Of a stretch of DNA of 64,000 nt, positions 26,001 through 33,870 are shown in pieces. Position 1 is the stretch's first letter. Every line of letters begins with the position of its first letter. Origin of the DNA: Halovenus amylolytica. GTDB taxonomy: Archaea; Halobacteriota; Halobacteria; Halobacteriales; Haloarculaceae. A model generated the notes under the pieces. The model saw only the letters and a program-made list of their open reading frames with translations, did no database searches and was not told the origin of the DNA. A program made the translations under genes and the position numbers. Location of the stretch: positions 124,001-188,000 of the forward strand of contig SAYS01000006.1 of the NCBI GenBank assembly GCA_004015825.1, read 5' to 3'.

Positions 26001-26245
26001 TCGATTGCCTCCACAACATCATCTTCGGTCACGTCTTCGTTTTCGAAGCGGCGACGAGTTTCTTCGGTCAGTGCTCGGAGTTCTGCTTCGAGATTCGCAT
26101 CAGTTAACTCTTCTTCAGCACCGAGACGGGCCGCGAGGACAGCCAGTGCCGTTGCTCGTGTTGTGCCTGTCCCCGTGGCACCGGTTTCGTTGTCGCGGGC
26201 CCTGTACCGACCATTTTCTTCCGTTATTTCTACTGTCGCACTCAT
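25982..26245 (-). CDS. Antitoxin partner of the PIN toxin
   Basis: An 87-residue acidic protein starting MSATVEITEENGRYRARDNE; the N-terminus forms a small beta region and the rest is helical (RATALAVLAARLGAEEEL). Its gene precedes and overlaps the PIN gene. The start is set at 26245 because the upstream in-frame sequence is not protein-like. It probably binds the toxin through its helical C-terminus; an N-terminal DNA-binding role is possible. Confidence 0.75.
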   Translation of the reverse strand: MSATVEITEENGRYRARDNETGATGTGTTRATALAVLAARLGAEEELTDANLEAELRALTEETRRRFENEDVTEDDVVEAIEWARSE

Positions 26246-26463
26246 TTGCTGATGATACGGTGGCAAACTGCTAAACAGTTGTGCCAGGTGGGTGCAATGA
26301 TCAATGCCCTTGATTCGACCGACCGTGTTGATAGCGTGTTTGGATTGATCGACTCGTTCACGACGCGCCTGAGGTATGGGACTGGATGGGTCGTTTGTGT
26401 GGTGGGTGTTTGGCCCTCCCAATACGGGACCGGCTCGTGGTACGTTTCCCACTGTTGGCCGTT

Positions 26464-26763
26464 CTATGCCAACTCGTTTCGACGCTCTGTACTGCCGGAA
26501 ACATCTGACGCGGTGGGTGTGCCTCTGTGCTGGTGTGCGTCAGCTATCCTGACGAGACGGCTAAGGAACACGGTCTTGAATTCGTCTCGCTCCGTGGTAG
26601 AAAGGTTGGGCGTTCGATCGAATGCCTCCAGCGCTTCTTGGATCATATACGCGTTGATTGCGGACGTGGTCTTTCCAGATTCGATCTGGTCGAGCAACGT
26701 TTCGGCATGGGCGTGCGTTCCGAGTGTCCCAAATACCCACAGATTCGTGTCGAGAATTTTCAC
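26464..26763 (-). pseudogene. C-terminally truncated PIN (VapC-like) toxin
   Basis: The protein begins as a normal VapC-type PIN domain (MKILDTNLWVFGTLGT, then SAINAYMIQEALEAFDRT) and degenerates after about residue 75, ending at 99 residues. The later acidic residues and the C-terminal half of the roughly 135-residue fold are missing. Only two of the expected catalytic acids (Asp5 and a Glu near 43) remain, so it is probably inactive. It overlaps its antitoxin gene by four bases. Confidence 0.65.
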
Positions 26764-27101
26764 GATTCTGAGCGGTCGAACAGTTGCTTGGCAGTGTCTT
26801 CGCGTGCTTCTTCGACTGCATCCGCGACGGCTTCTTGATCAGCATCGACAGCTGCCTGGAGGTCTGTAAGGCGGTCCTGTAGTTCTTCGTGGCTCTCGGT
26901 CCGTTGTTCTGCTTTCGCTAGTAACTGTTCAAGTCGGAGCGCGGCAACGGCGGTGTCGCTCTGTAAGGTCTGTAAGTGACTCCGACATGCCTCCTTGATG
27001 AATTCACTTTTGTTAGTATAGATGCCCGTTTCCTTGAGAAACTGTTCAATCTCGGTATCGAGATCCTGCGGGAATTTGACGCTGACGTGGGCGTACTCCA
27101 T
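26760..27101 (-). CDS. Ribbon-helix-helix antitoxin of the truncated PIN toxin
   Basis: This 113-residue protein has an N-terminal ribbon-helix-helix (YAHVSVKFPQDLDTEIEQFL, then NKSEFIKEACRSHL) and a long charged coiled-coil tail. It sits immediately upstream of the truncated PIN gene (4-base overlap ATGA). With the toxin crippled, it may survive as an autoregulated DNA-binding protein. Confidence 0.75.
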   Translation of the reverse strand: MEYAHVSVKFPQDLDTEIEQFLKETGIYTNKSEFIKEACRSHLQTLQSDTAVAALRLEQLLAKAEQRTESHEELQDRLTDLQAAVDADQEAVADAVEEAREDTAKQLFDRSES

Positions 27102-27474
27102 GGTAGTACGATAGTATTACGCAGAGGTAAACGTTTCGCACGTACCGACTCTCACGGAGCAGCTTTCGCTTCGGGTGTTCACCGACACGGACCGTTGGCG
27201 CAAGACTCTCCGAGTCAAGCGCGAGAGCAATTAAAATCCGTTGCCTCAGCAGTGCCAGAGTAAACACGGATGCCCCGCGCCACCGTACGCGGGGTACTTC
27301 ACACTATGAGTTACTTTCCTGAGTGTGAGTTCCGAACTCGTGTCGATATCACGTTACATAGTTCACGACACACCCAGGGTGCTGGTGGTATGCTTCGAAT
27401 GATGACAGCGACGACATTCATTGGCCTTCAGACCAATACACTTATTCTGTTGGCTAGTATACCAATAAGAGAAG
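27102..27474. other. Intergenic region with a strong hairpin
   Basis: The only clear structure is CCCCGCG, eight-base loop, CGCGGGG at 27273-27294, which could be an insertion-element end or terminator. Near the start of the next gene, ACCAATA occurs twice (about 27431 and 27463) and may be a toxin-antitoxin operator. No gene is supported. Confidence 0.4.
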
Positions 27475-27813
27475 ATGGCCTCATTGACTGACGATGATCT
27501 TGATGGGGTGAGTGAAGGACGGAAGTATCCGGACGGGACCGTGATTCGCGTGTTCTGCATGCGCACCGATCGTGATGTGTATCCGTCCGGGTGGGCCTAC
27601 AAACTTCACTATGGCGCGACAGAGCCCGATCCGCCCCGCACACTTGACGATGGGACAATTCGTCGATACGATAATTCCCATGAGGACACGAAAGGGCACG
27701 AACTGCACGTCGCACCAGATCCCGATCCAGAGTGTATCGAGTTCCCTGGGATGGTCGAACTCTGGGATCGGTTCTGGAACGAGATTCCCAAGTCCGAATT
27801 CGAGGTCACATGA
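27475..27813 (+). CDS. TumE-like (DUF6516) toxin
   Basis: This 112-residue protein has the pattern of TumE/DUF6516 proteins: YPDGTVIRVFCMRTDRDVYP, then WAYKLHYGA and IRRYDNSHEDTKGHELH. TumE is the toxin of the TumE-TumA module. Its stop overlaps the start of the next gene (ATGA at 27810), so toxin and antitoxin are translationally coupled with the toxin first, the normal order for this family. Confidence 0.75.
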   Translation: MASLTDDDLDGVSEGRKYPDGTVIRVFCMRTDRDVYPSGWAYKLHYGATEPDPPRTLDDGTIRRYDNSHEDTKGHELHVAPDPDPECIEFPGMVELWDRFWNEIPKSEFEVT

Positions 27814-28286
27814 GCCATCAGACAACGGTGATACCAATGAACGAAACCACGCCACCACTGCATCCGATGGAGCGCGAACAGCTACGGGCCGAGTCAACGC
27901 TTGTGGTGACTGTGAAGTCATCCGCGGAGTTTCACGACGATGTCTCCGGACGCGTCGAGGCACTCGACCGGGGTGAGACGGTAGACTCACCACCGACACT
28001 GTCATTCACGGACTACGACGACCTGCTCAAGACGCTGACACCGCGTACTCTCGACCTCATCAAGGCGATTCGTCGAGACGAGCCAGCCAGTATCAACGAG
28101 ACTGCACGCACCGTCGATCGGGACGTAAAGAATGTCCACGAAGAACTCAGTCGGCTTGCCCGGTTAGGAATTATCTTCTTTGAAGAGGAGGGCCAGCGCA
28201 AGCGTCCGGTTGTCTGGTTCGATGAACTCGTCATAAATCTCCCCTTCGATTCAGATGCTGGTGACACGGCAGCAGCAGCGCCCTGA
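27810..28286 (+). CDS. TumA-like winged-helix antitoxin (HVO_A0114 type)
   Basis: This 158-residue protein has a central winged helix (LTPRTLDLIKAIRRDEPASI, then TVDRDVKNVHEELSRLARLG) resembling the HVO_A0114 DNA-binding family that accompanies TumE toxins. The ATG at 27810 lies within the toxin's stop codon region and is preferred to an upstream in-frame ATG. It should neutralise the toxin and repress the pair. Confidence 0.78.
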   Translation: MSHQTTVIPMNETTPPLHPMEREQLRAESTLVVTVKSSAEFHDDVSGRVEALDRGETVDSPPTLSFTDYDDLLKTLTPRTLDLIKAIRRDEPASINETARTVDRDVKNVHEELSRLARLGIIFFEEEGQRKRPVVWFDELVINLPFDSDAGDTAAAAP

Positions 28287-28386
28287 GAGGGATGATGTAC
28301 GTCGGGTTGAGTGGTCGCTGGGACTCACCACTGTGACAGTGATAGCAATCTCCGCGCTGCACTATACCCGACTCGTGGGTTGATGC

Positions 28387-28584
28387 TTACTCAGTACAAA
28401 CAACATCACGAAGTTCTTCAAGAAGTTCTGGATGATACTCTTGCAAAAGTTCCACATCTGTAGATACCTCGTCGTTAATCCGTGACCGGATCTCGGAGAT
28501 TGCCTGGTACCTACGATTGTCAGCATCTTCATCTGCGAGTAATTCTCGATCACGCTCTGTAAGTAATCCCCTTGTCCGCGCCAT
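28387..28584 (-). CDS. Small 65-residue helical protein, possible repressor
   Basis: The protein (MARTRGLLTERDRELLADE and onward) is highly charged and helical with no named domain. It is transcribed divergently from the ParB-type operon, with tandem ATTAAC-containing repeats in between. That layout is paralleled at 54.2 kb, where a small winged-helix gene faces the HRAMP operon. A regulatory role is inferred from position only. Confidence 0.5.
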   Translation of the reverse strand: MARTRGLLTERDRELLADEDADNRRYQAISEIRSRINDEVSTDVELLQEYHPELLEELRDVVCTE

Positions 28585-28638
28585 TTGGTTTGCCTATTCG
28601 TATACGTACACTTCGGTGTACCGCTTAGTGTTCTCAGG

Positions 28639-28674
28639 ACATTAACCCATGCGAAAACATTAACGCATATGCAA
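28639..28674. promoter_or_regulatory. Tandem operator-like repeats ahead of the ParB operon
   Basis: ACATTAACCCATGCGAA (28639-28655) and ACATTAACGCATATGCAA (28657-28674) form an 18-base direct repeat. They also contain the inverted pair ATGCG/CGCAT (28649-28653 and 28664-28668). AAAACATTAA occurs here and again ahead of the HRAMP operon (54307-54316). They may bind the divergently encoded 65-residue protein or be part of the promoter. Confidence 0.45.
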
Positions 28675-28708
28675 ACCTTTTAGTCAAAACAATACATAAC
28701 TTGACCTG

Positions 28709-28823
28709 GGAGCACGGGATGTCTCAGAGAAATGAGGCTGGTGCTTCAGACACCAACCCCGTGCTTCGCTGGAGCACAACGAAGCATGCAAACCAAATCG
28801 TGCACCGGACTTCAACACTCCGG
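28709..28823 (+). ncRNA. Structured RNA element, copy A (ahead of ParB operon)
   Basis: Five helices can be drawn. P1 is AGCACGGG (28711-28718) with CCCGTGCT (28758-28765). P2 is GTCTCA with TGAGGC (28721-28738). P3 is TGGTG with CACCA (28739-28755). P4 is TGCTTCG (28762-28768) with CGAAGCA (28780-28786), ending at an ATG. P5 is CCGGA with TCCGG (28805-28823). P4 shares four bases with P1, so these two are mutually exclusive. The same arrangement with paired changes occurs at 54345-54453. No tRNA, 5S, SRP or RNase P feature is visible. Family unknown to me. Confidence 0.65.
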
Positions 28824-28878
28824 AACGAGAGAGGCACAACCCTCTAAATACGACCTGCAAACCGGAGGAGATCGATGA
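28786..28878 (+). CDS. Possible 30-codon leader ORF coupled to the ParB operon
   Basis: It starts at the ATG directly after helix P4 and ends TGA within the ATGA of the next gene. The peptide begins MQTKSCTGLQHSGT, similar to the N-terminus of the HRAMP Cas7-like protein (MTTNALAGIESSGT): 6 of 14 identical, with the shared G(L/I)xxSGT. It may be a translated leader peptide that couples the RNA element to the operon. It may also be an accident of the conserved RNA sequence. Confidence 0.45.
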   Translation: MQTKSCTGLQHSGTREAQPSKYDLQTGGDR

Positions 28879-29672
28879 GTCAGACGGACTCTCCAACCGA
28901 CGAGGAGATCCGTCGCACAGTCCAGATTCCCTCCCTGCTAACCAACTCCCTGCGTGCAGTCCTTGACGCCTTTGGCGAGGACATCATCCGCCTACAGGCA
29001 AGTGGCAGCATCGAGACGACCAACGGCACGCTGCTTGACGACCTTCGTGAATACGGCGTTGCGTGGGAACAACAGGACCAACAGCGAGTAACAATCGACT
29101 ACGAACAGCTCCCCGGTGCAGACGGACCAGTGAACCCGCTGACTGCCGATGCACAGACAGACCTGCTCGAGGAAATCGAGACACGCCTTGCACCACAGGA
29201 TACGAGCGTCGAACCCGATATCGCGGTCACGGAGTTCACAATCCGGATCACGGACGATCGACTGCAGGCGGTCACACCGGCACACACGCCCGAGTTCGAT
29301 CTCCGATTCGTCTCCGACCCCGCAGAACCACCAATCCGCGACGTCACGAAACGCTACAACGCTGATCGGGACCTCTACAGCCAGTTGGGCTTTGAGGTTC
29401 GCAACCTCAACCTGCGGACCGTCATCGAGACGGAGACGAAATTCCACGAACAGGCTGATGGCACGTGTCTTAGCTGGGGTGGGCCGGACCAGATCTGGGC
29501 GCGTGTCCCGGAGCGACTGGCCGTTCGCATCAACGACCACGTCCTCCCTGACGCGTATGGCGTCTTGAAACCGTACGTCGTGACTGACGAACGTGTCCTC
29601 GAACTCGGGGACAACGTCGAGGACGTCGTCGATCCACAACCGTTCGCGGGCGAAACAGGGGGCAATGCCTGA
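28875..29672 (+). CDS. Uncharacterised first protein of the ParB-type operon
   Basis: A 265-residue acidic protein; I do not recognise a family. The N-terminus is helical (TVQIPSLLTNSLRAVLDAF), the middle contains beta strands (AVTEFTIRITDDRLQAVTP) and the C-terminus mixes the two. No membrane segment or signal is present. It opens a five-gene chain in which every junction overlaps or nearly touches, so it is expected to work with the ParB-like proteins. Its start codon overlaps the stop of a 30-codon leader ORF. Confidence 0.7.
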   Translation: MSQTDSPTDEEIRRTVQIPSLLTNSLRAVLDAFGEDIIRLQASGSIETTNGTLLDDLREYGVAWEQQDQQRVTIDYEQLPGADGPVNPLTADAQTDLLEEIETRLAPQDTSVEPDIAVTEFTIRITDDRLQAVTPAHTPEFDLRFVSDPAEPPIRDVTKRYNADRDLYSQLGFEVRNLNLRTVIETETKFHEQADGTCLSWGGPDQIWARVPERLAVRINDHVLPDAYGVLKPYVVTDERVLELGDNVEDVVDPQPFAGETGGNA

Positions 29673-29923
29673 TGGCACCGGCACAGTTCAGTATCGACGC
29701 TGATGAGGGCTTCTATCTCACTGTTGCCGACGAGATTACTGTCTACGAGGAGTACGACGCCGCCGTGGCTGAGATCCAGGCAAAGCTCACAGCAGAGACA
29801 GATGGCTTTCTCGCGGAGGTTGCCATCGAACGCGACGACAGTGATGACGTGGCTGTCACACTCGAGCAGGTCGGCTGGCAACGGATTATCCGCGACATGG
29901 ATGAGGCGGGGTCGGACCAATGA
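29672..29923 (+). CDS. Small uncharacterised protein of the ParB-type operon
   Basis: The 83 residues show a strand-helix-strand layout (FYLTVADEITVYEEYDAAVA, then FLAEVAIERDDSDDVAVTL). No known motif. It overlaps the stop of the preceding gene by one base (TGATG) and the start of the next by four (ATGA), so translation of the three is coupled. Small size and acidity suggest an accessory or adaptor protein. Confidence 0.65.
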   Translation: MAPAQFSIDADEGFYLTVADEITVYEEYDAAVAEIQAKLTAETDGFLAEVAIERDDSDDVAVTLEQVGWQRIIRDMDEAGSDQ

Positions 29924-31146
29924 TTCGCAGCGAACGCATTCCGGTTGACGACCTCGTTGTCGATCCTGTCCAGGCCCGCGAGGAGGCGTGGACGAATGAT
30001 GAAACAGATCGACAGCTGGCAGCCTCGGTGGCCGAAGAGGGGTTGTTGCAGGATCTGCTTGTCCGCCCGATTGAACAGGTCATCGATGGTGACACAGAGA
30101 ATATCAGTGATGCGTCGTATGCGATCGTGGCTGGCTCGCGGCGATACCACGCAGCGATGGACGCCGGCTTCGAGGAGGTTCCCTGCAAGGTACTCGAGGC
30201 CGATGATCTCGATGCCGCTTGGACGTCGTTGCTGGAGAATACGGACCGGAAGGCGCTGTCCGAACAGGAGATTGCCCAGCAACTCGCACTGATTTACGAG
30301 TTCGTGCGGCCACGAGCGGACCCAGATGGCTGCCCCCAGTGTGGAGAGTCCGTTACTGATGGGGCTGCACTCGAGACGCACTACGACCAGACCGAGTGCA
30401 CGCCGCGAACACTACCAGGGACGGACGGCCAGACACGAAGTGATAACAGTGAATGTGATGGCCCGCCCCGCTTCAGCACGGATAGACAGGCCAAGCGCTA
30501 TCTCGCACAGCGGTTCCTTGGACGGACGGATGACAGTGCGCTCTCGCTTATCGAGGGGCATCTCCGGACGGCTGCGTTACCTGATTCACTCCAGGCGCTG
30601 TTCAAATCGCCGGACGACCGCACAGCAGCGGAACAGCAAACGCTCGACAGCTATGGGATCGATACGCAGACGACACTTGGCAGTGGTGAGGGCAAATCTG
30701 GGACGTCCCGTGAGATCGTTGCCCTGCACGACACTGTCGAGACGGAACTGGCCGACGATGCTGTGGACGGCACAGATGCAGTCCTCGAAACAGTTGGCTC
30801 ACTTACCCATCCCGAGATGTCCGAACAGGAACTTCGCCGGTCACTGCGGGACTTTCGACACGATGTGACCACTCACGTCGCAACTGACGCGTCAGCGACG
30901 ACCCAGCGCCAGCAGTTCACCAAGACGCTGCAGGCCTGTGCCGACGACCTTCACGAGACCTACGAGGAAGTCGAACCACAGCGCCCGTTCAAGAAAGTCG
31001 ACGTCCTGGGTCCAGAGACTCAACGGCACAGCCGCTGGCACGCTCGAGTGAAGGCGTCTCGAGAGACGACTGGCCACGGTGAGCTGGTCCGTGAGTTGTA
31101 TCAGGAACGTCTCGAGACGCTAGCCGACCAAGCGGGGTGGGAGTGA
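29920..31146 (+). CDS. ParB-like nuclease-domain protein with C2HC finger
   Basis: Residues 1-95 form a ParB/Srx N-terminal domain (IPVDDLVVDPVQAREEAW, then SVAEEGLLQDLLVRP and the GSRRYHA box). Such domains bind CTP in true ParB proteins, and related ones are nucleases. A likely zinc finger follows (CPQCGES, H and C further on, about 140-165). The C-terminal half is helical. Plasmid ParB proteins load at parS and drive partition with ParA; no parA gene is seen nearby, so the role may differ. It overlaps the upstream gene by four bases. Confidence 0.8.
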   Translation: MIRSERIPVDDLVVDPVQAREEAWTNDETDRQLAASVAEEGLLQDLLVRPIEQVIDGDTENISDASYAIVAGSRRYHAAMDAGFEEVPCKVLEADDLDAAWTSLLENTDRKALSEQEIAQQLALIYEFVRPRADPDGCPQCGESVTDGAALETHYDQTECTPRTLPGTDGQTRSDNSECDGPPRFSTDRQAKRYLAQRFLGRTDDSALSLIEGHLRTAALPDSLQALFKSPDDRTAAEQQTLDSYGIDTQTTLGSGEGKSGTSREIVALHDTVETELADDAVDGTDAVLETVGSLTHPEMSEQELRRSLRDFRHDVTTHVATDASATTQRQQFTKTLQACADDLHETYEEVEPQRPFKKVDVLGPETQRHSRWHARVKASRETTGHGELVRELYQERLETLADQAGWE

Positions 31147-31148
31147 AC

Positions 31149-32075
31149 ATGGTGGCGACACAGCCAGACCCGGCGTTGTTGCCGAATCACTACGACCAGC
31201 TCATCCCGATTGAGCGCCTAGAACACGGGGTTCACAACCCGCGCCGGGTTTCGCCACGCCCCGAACTGGAAGCGTCGATCAAACAGGCTGGCATCCAGCA
31301 ACCCTTGATCGTTCGGCCTGCCGACGAGCGGGCTGTCTACTTCATTACGGATGGCTGGCAACGCTTCCAGGCCGCAACGAGTCTGGGCTGGGAACAGTTG
31401 CCCGTGTCCGTCTACGACTCACCGCTAGAAGCGCTGTCGGCGACTGAAGCTGCGAGTATCGTCCGCGAATGGAGTTCCTACGAGTGGGCACAGTACTGTC
31501 AGTCGCTGGCGAGTGAACTGCGAGACGATGATGACTCCCGACGGGCGGTTGCCGATTGCGTGGCCACACGGACAACTCGGAGTCCCCAGACAGTGCGGCG
31601 GTATCTGGATGGATTGTCGCTACCGTCAGTGGTGCACCCACTGCTCTGTGATGGACCTGACGGTGACGAACAGGCATGGCAGGCGTTGCAGAACTATAAC
31701 CCGGACGTTCGGCAGTACACGGGTCTGTCGTGGCGTGTAGCGGCACGCCTCGGGCGACGGCTTCGTGCGGAGTCGGTGTCAATCGGCCGGACGGTCGGGA
31801 CCGCCGCGAACGCTGTCGAATACGACACGTCCGATGCGCTTTCGTTTGTGGATCGCGCGATGGACGAGCCTGACGTGCCATTTCGAACAATCCATCGACG
31901 CATCCAGCAGGCGGCCCAGTACAGTGAGTATCTCCAGGTGCCCAGTGTGACCGTTGCACTCGAGCAGTCCGAACGCGAGGCGGTCATGGCTTACTGTGCC
32001 GAACAGCGACAGCCGTTGAGTGCCCTGGTCGAAGAACAAATCAAGGAACTGGCGGCGGAGGTGGGTGACGGATGA
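31149..32075 (+). CDS. Second ParB-like protein
   Basis: This 308-residue protein has a ParB N-terminal domain (IPIERLEHGVHNPRRVSPRP, then SIKQAGIQQPLIVRPA and GWQRFQAA in place of the GERRYRA box). A helix-turn-helix-like middle follows (TRSPQTVRRYLDGLSLPS), which in ParB recognises the parS site. It starts two bases after the stop of the first ParB-like gene, so they are cotranscribed and may form a hetero-complex. A plasmid-partition or DNA-processing role is the best guess. Confidence 0.78.
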   Translation: MVATQPDPALLPNHYDQLIPIERLEHGVHNPRRVSPRPELEASIKQAGIQQPLIVRPADERAVYFITDGWQRFQAATSLGWEQLPVSVYDSPLEALSATEAASIVREWSSYEWAQYCQSLASELRDDDDSRRAVADCVATRTTRSPQTVRRYLDGLSLPSVVHPLLCDGPDGDEQAWQALQNYNPDVRQYTGLSWRVAARLGRRLRAESVSIGRTVGTAANAVEYDTSDALSFVDRAMDEPDVPFRTIHRRIQQAAQYSEYLQVPSVTVALEQSEREAVMAYCAEQRQPLSALVEEQIKELAAEVGDG

Positions 32076-32461
32076 ACCACACTGACTGTTTGGAGGGCCA
32101 GTGTGGTGCTGATCGGAGTGATTACCGTGTCGCGTCCGCGTCGATCGAGCAGATACTCACCGGGCTGGTTCTCGATGAAGAGTCCGGTGTCGTTCGCTGT
32201 TGTGTCTGTGATGCGGTGATCGGTGCGACCGATATCGTCTTCGGGTATGCTGCCCGGTGTGTCGAAGCGGCGGCGTGGAACGTGCAACGACTGTACTGTC
32301 TTGGCTGTGCGCCGGCAACGGTTCGATCGCCGACGCTCGGTGTGACCGAAGCGATCGTTGGCGGACGAGTTGGGACACGCTCGTGTCCAACCGAACGGAC
32401 ACACCGGTCGTGTCTGGTTGAGGTTACGCTGCGGGCATACAGTCCCCCGACAGAGGGATAA
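32072..32461 (+). CDS. Cys-rich zinc-ribbon protein ending the ParB-type operon
   Basis: A 129-residue protein with CCVCDA and CLGC pairs about 35 residues apart, fitting one zinc ribbon, plus extra Cys residues at both ends. It overlaps the second ParB-like gene by four bases (ATGA). Similar small zinc proteins in haloarchaeal mobile elements are usually called hypothetical; DNA or RNA binding is plausible but unproven. Confidence 0.65.
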   Translation: MNHTDCLEGQCGADRSDYRVASASIEQILTGLVLDEESGVVRCCVCDAVIGATDIVFGYAARCVEAAAWNVQRLYCLGCAPATVRSPTLGVTEAIVGGRVGTRSCPTERTHRSCLVEVTLRAYSPPTEG

Positions 32462-32828
32462 CTCGGGCTGGCTTCAGTGACGGCTCTGCCGCCAGACCGG
32501 CTCTTGTAAGACTTCCCACTTTTCGACAAAGCAGTTCGAACGAAATCGGTATTAAATTCAATAGGTCGCCCACGCTCTCCTATTCGATAACTAACTCTGT
32601 CCCAGATCAGTCTATCGGTGTGATATTTGTATCACTGTATCCATCGATGGGTGCTATTTGACAAATGGCTAAGGCTATATTTTTGAAAATTGGATTCACT
32701 CTGTGAGCAGAGTTTAGCAACTCTCTTATAGCTTTTGCGGTGCTAAATTCAATTCAAAATTACCCATTCAAACCGAATAATGGTGGTATATTGGGTGATA
32801 TTGAAATTGATGAGGAGTGCATACGCAC

Positions 32829-32921
32829 GGCCAGTGGCCAAGAATGTGTGGCTACGGCACCACGCGGCGGGCCCAGCTCTACAGGCGGAGCGGGCCGAGT
32901 GCCTCGGGGCTGACCCCGAGG
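32829..32921 (+). ncRNA. GC-rich island of four consecutive hairpins
   Basis: Within AT-rich DNA, four stems follow each other. They are GGCC/GGCC (32829-32839), GTGTGG/CCACGC (32846-32865), GGCCC+GCTC with GAGC+GGGCC (32870-32896, one bulged A) and a perfect CCTCGGGG-CTGA-CCCCGAGG (32902-32921). GGGTTCAC follows, which resembles the end motif of the IS605-type hairpins in this window. It could be an independent structured RNA or the guide-RNA/right-end relic of a lost TnpB element. Confidence 0.5.
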
Positions 32922-33262
32922 GGGTTCACACGACAAGCACGTTGAGCAATTGTTGGGTGAGGGAGCTATACTGCGTGCATAGTCGCAGGTAATCGTATCT
33001 ACTGCCAAAGACGAACTTCAGAGTAATTGGTTCGTAGTATCGACGTGGGTTTCAGCCAGTTTGTGTGAGTGTCCCATCAGATGTGACAGACCGTTTCATG
33101 CTGGCAGTAAACCGGACGGTAATTTGAGCGCGGGATCGAGATGACGATGGTGTACAAATATAATTCACGGCAGTGCTCTTGGGGACCGATACTGTCACAC
33201 GTGGCGTAGTCAGCTATATACTGAGCAAACGCCGTGACTGGGGTGGTAGTACGTCACGGATA

Positions 33263-33428
33263 GTTAGCGTCCCCAGCGTGTTTCTTCATTATCGGTTGCA
33301 CAGCCCCACCGTACTGCGTTTGCGTGGTCTGGAACACCGGTACTGCGTGCAACCCACAGCGAGCACTCGCTGCAGCATCCAGCGGAGAATATGTGCACTT
33401 GGGGGTTGTTGGCGTCCGCAGTGTGTTT
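33263..33428 (+). repeat. 21-base direct repeat in the non-coding region
   Basis: GTTAGCGTCCCCAGCGTGTT (from 33263) and GTTGGCGTCCGCAGTGTGTT (from 33408) match at 18 of 21 positions when the final T is included. They flank the 61-base stem-loop. No transposase is associated. Confidence 0.55.
33294..33354. repeat. 61-base stem-loop containing a 12-mer shared with the HRAMP leader
   Basis: GGTTGCAC (33294-33301) pairs with GTGCAACC (33347-33354). Inside it lies CTGGAACACCGG, which also forms the loop and 3' arm of helix P3 in the HRAMP leader (54379-54390). CCGTACTGCGT and CCGGTACTGCGT form a short direct repeat inside the loop. Confidence 0.45.
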
Positions 33429-33870
33429 GTGGGGTGATTCAGACGCCTGTTGGGATGGCCGCTCGATCAATACCGAACCAGTCGTGGTTCGGACGTAGTG
33501 TGCACAGGTCCGTGTGATATCACTATCTGTCTCACGCCAGTTTGAGACTCTCTCCTGTGGCCCGTTTGGTAGCCCTGCTCACCGAGTTGCTGACCCGTCT
33601 CCTCTTGTTGAGTGCATACCCTATCACAGCCTCTTGGTTCGTCATTGAGCAGCACAAGTTCTGTCTGCATTCCGTTACGATGCTAGTTGATACCAACTCG
33701 CTTCAATCTCACAAATCCCCAGCAGCCATCACGCACTTGTTCTGTTGTGCCTTGCAGTGCCCGTGGTCCCGTTCCATTCATCATATAAATTATTGTATGA
33801 TTTATCTCGTTTTCATATTCCTTCGAACATTCAAATTCGATCTACAACACATTATATTCGGTGCAACTAG

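Noticed and set aside
32829..32935. tRNA gene because of the GGGTTCAC motif
   Set aside because: No acceptor stem, anticodon arm or pairing T arm can be drawn around the motif.
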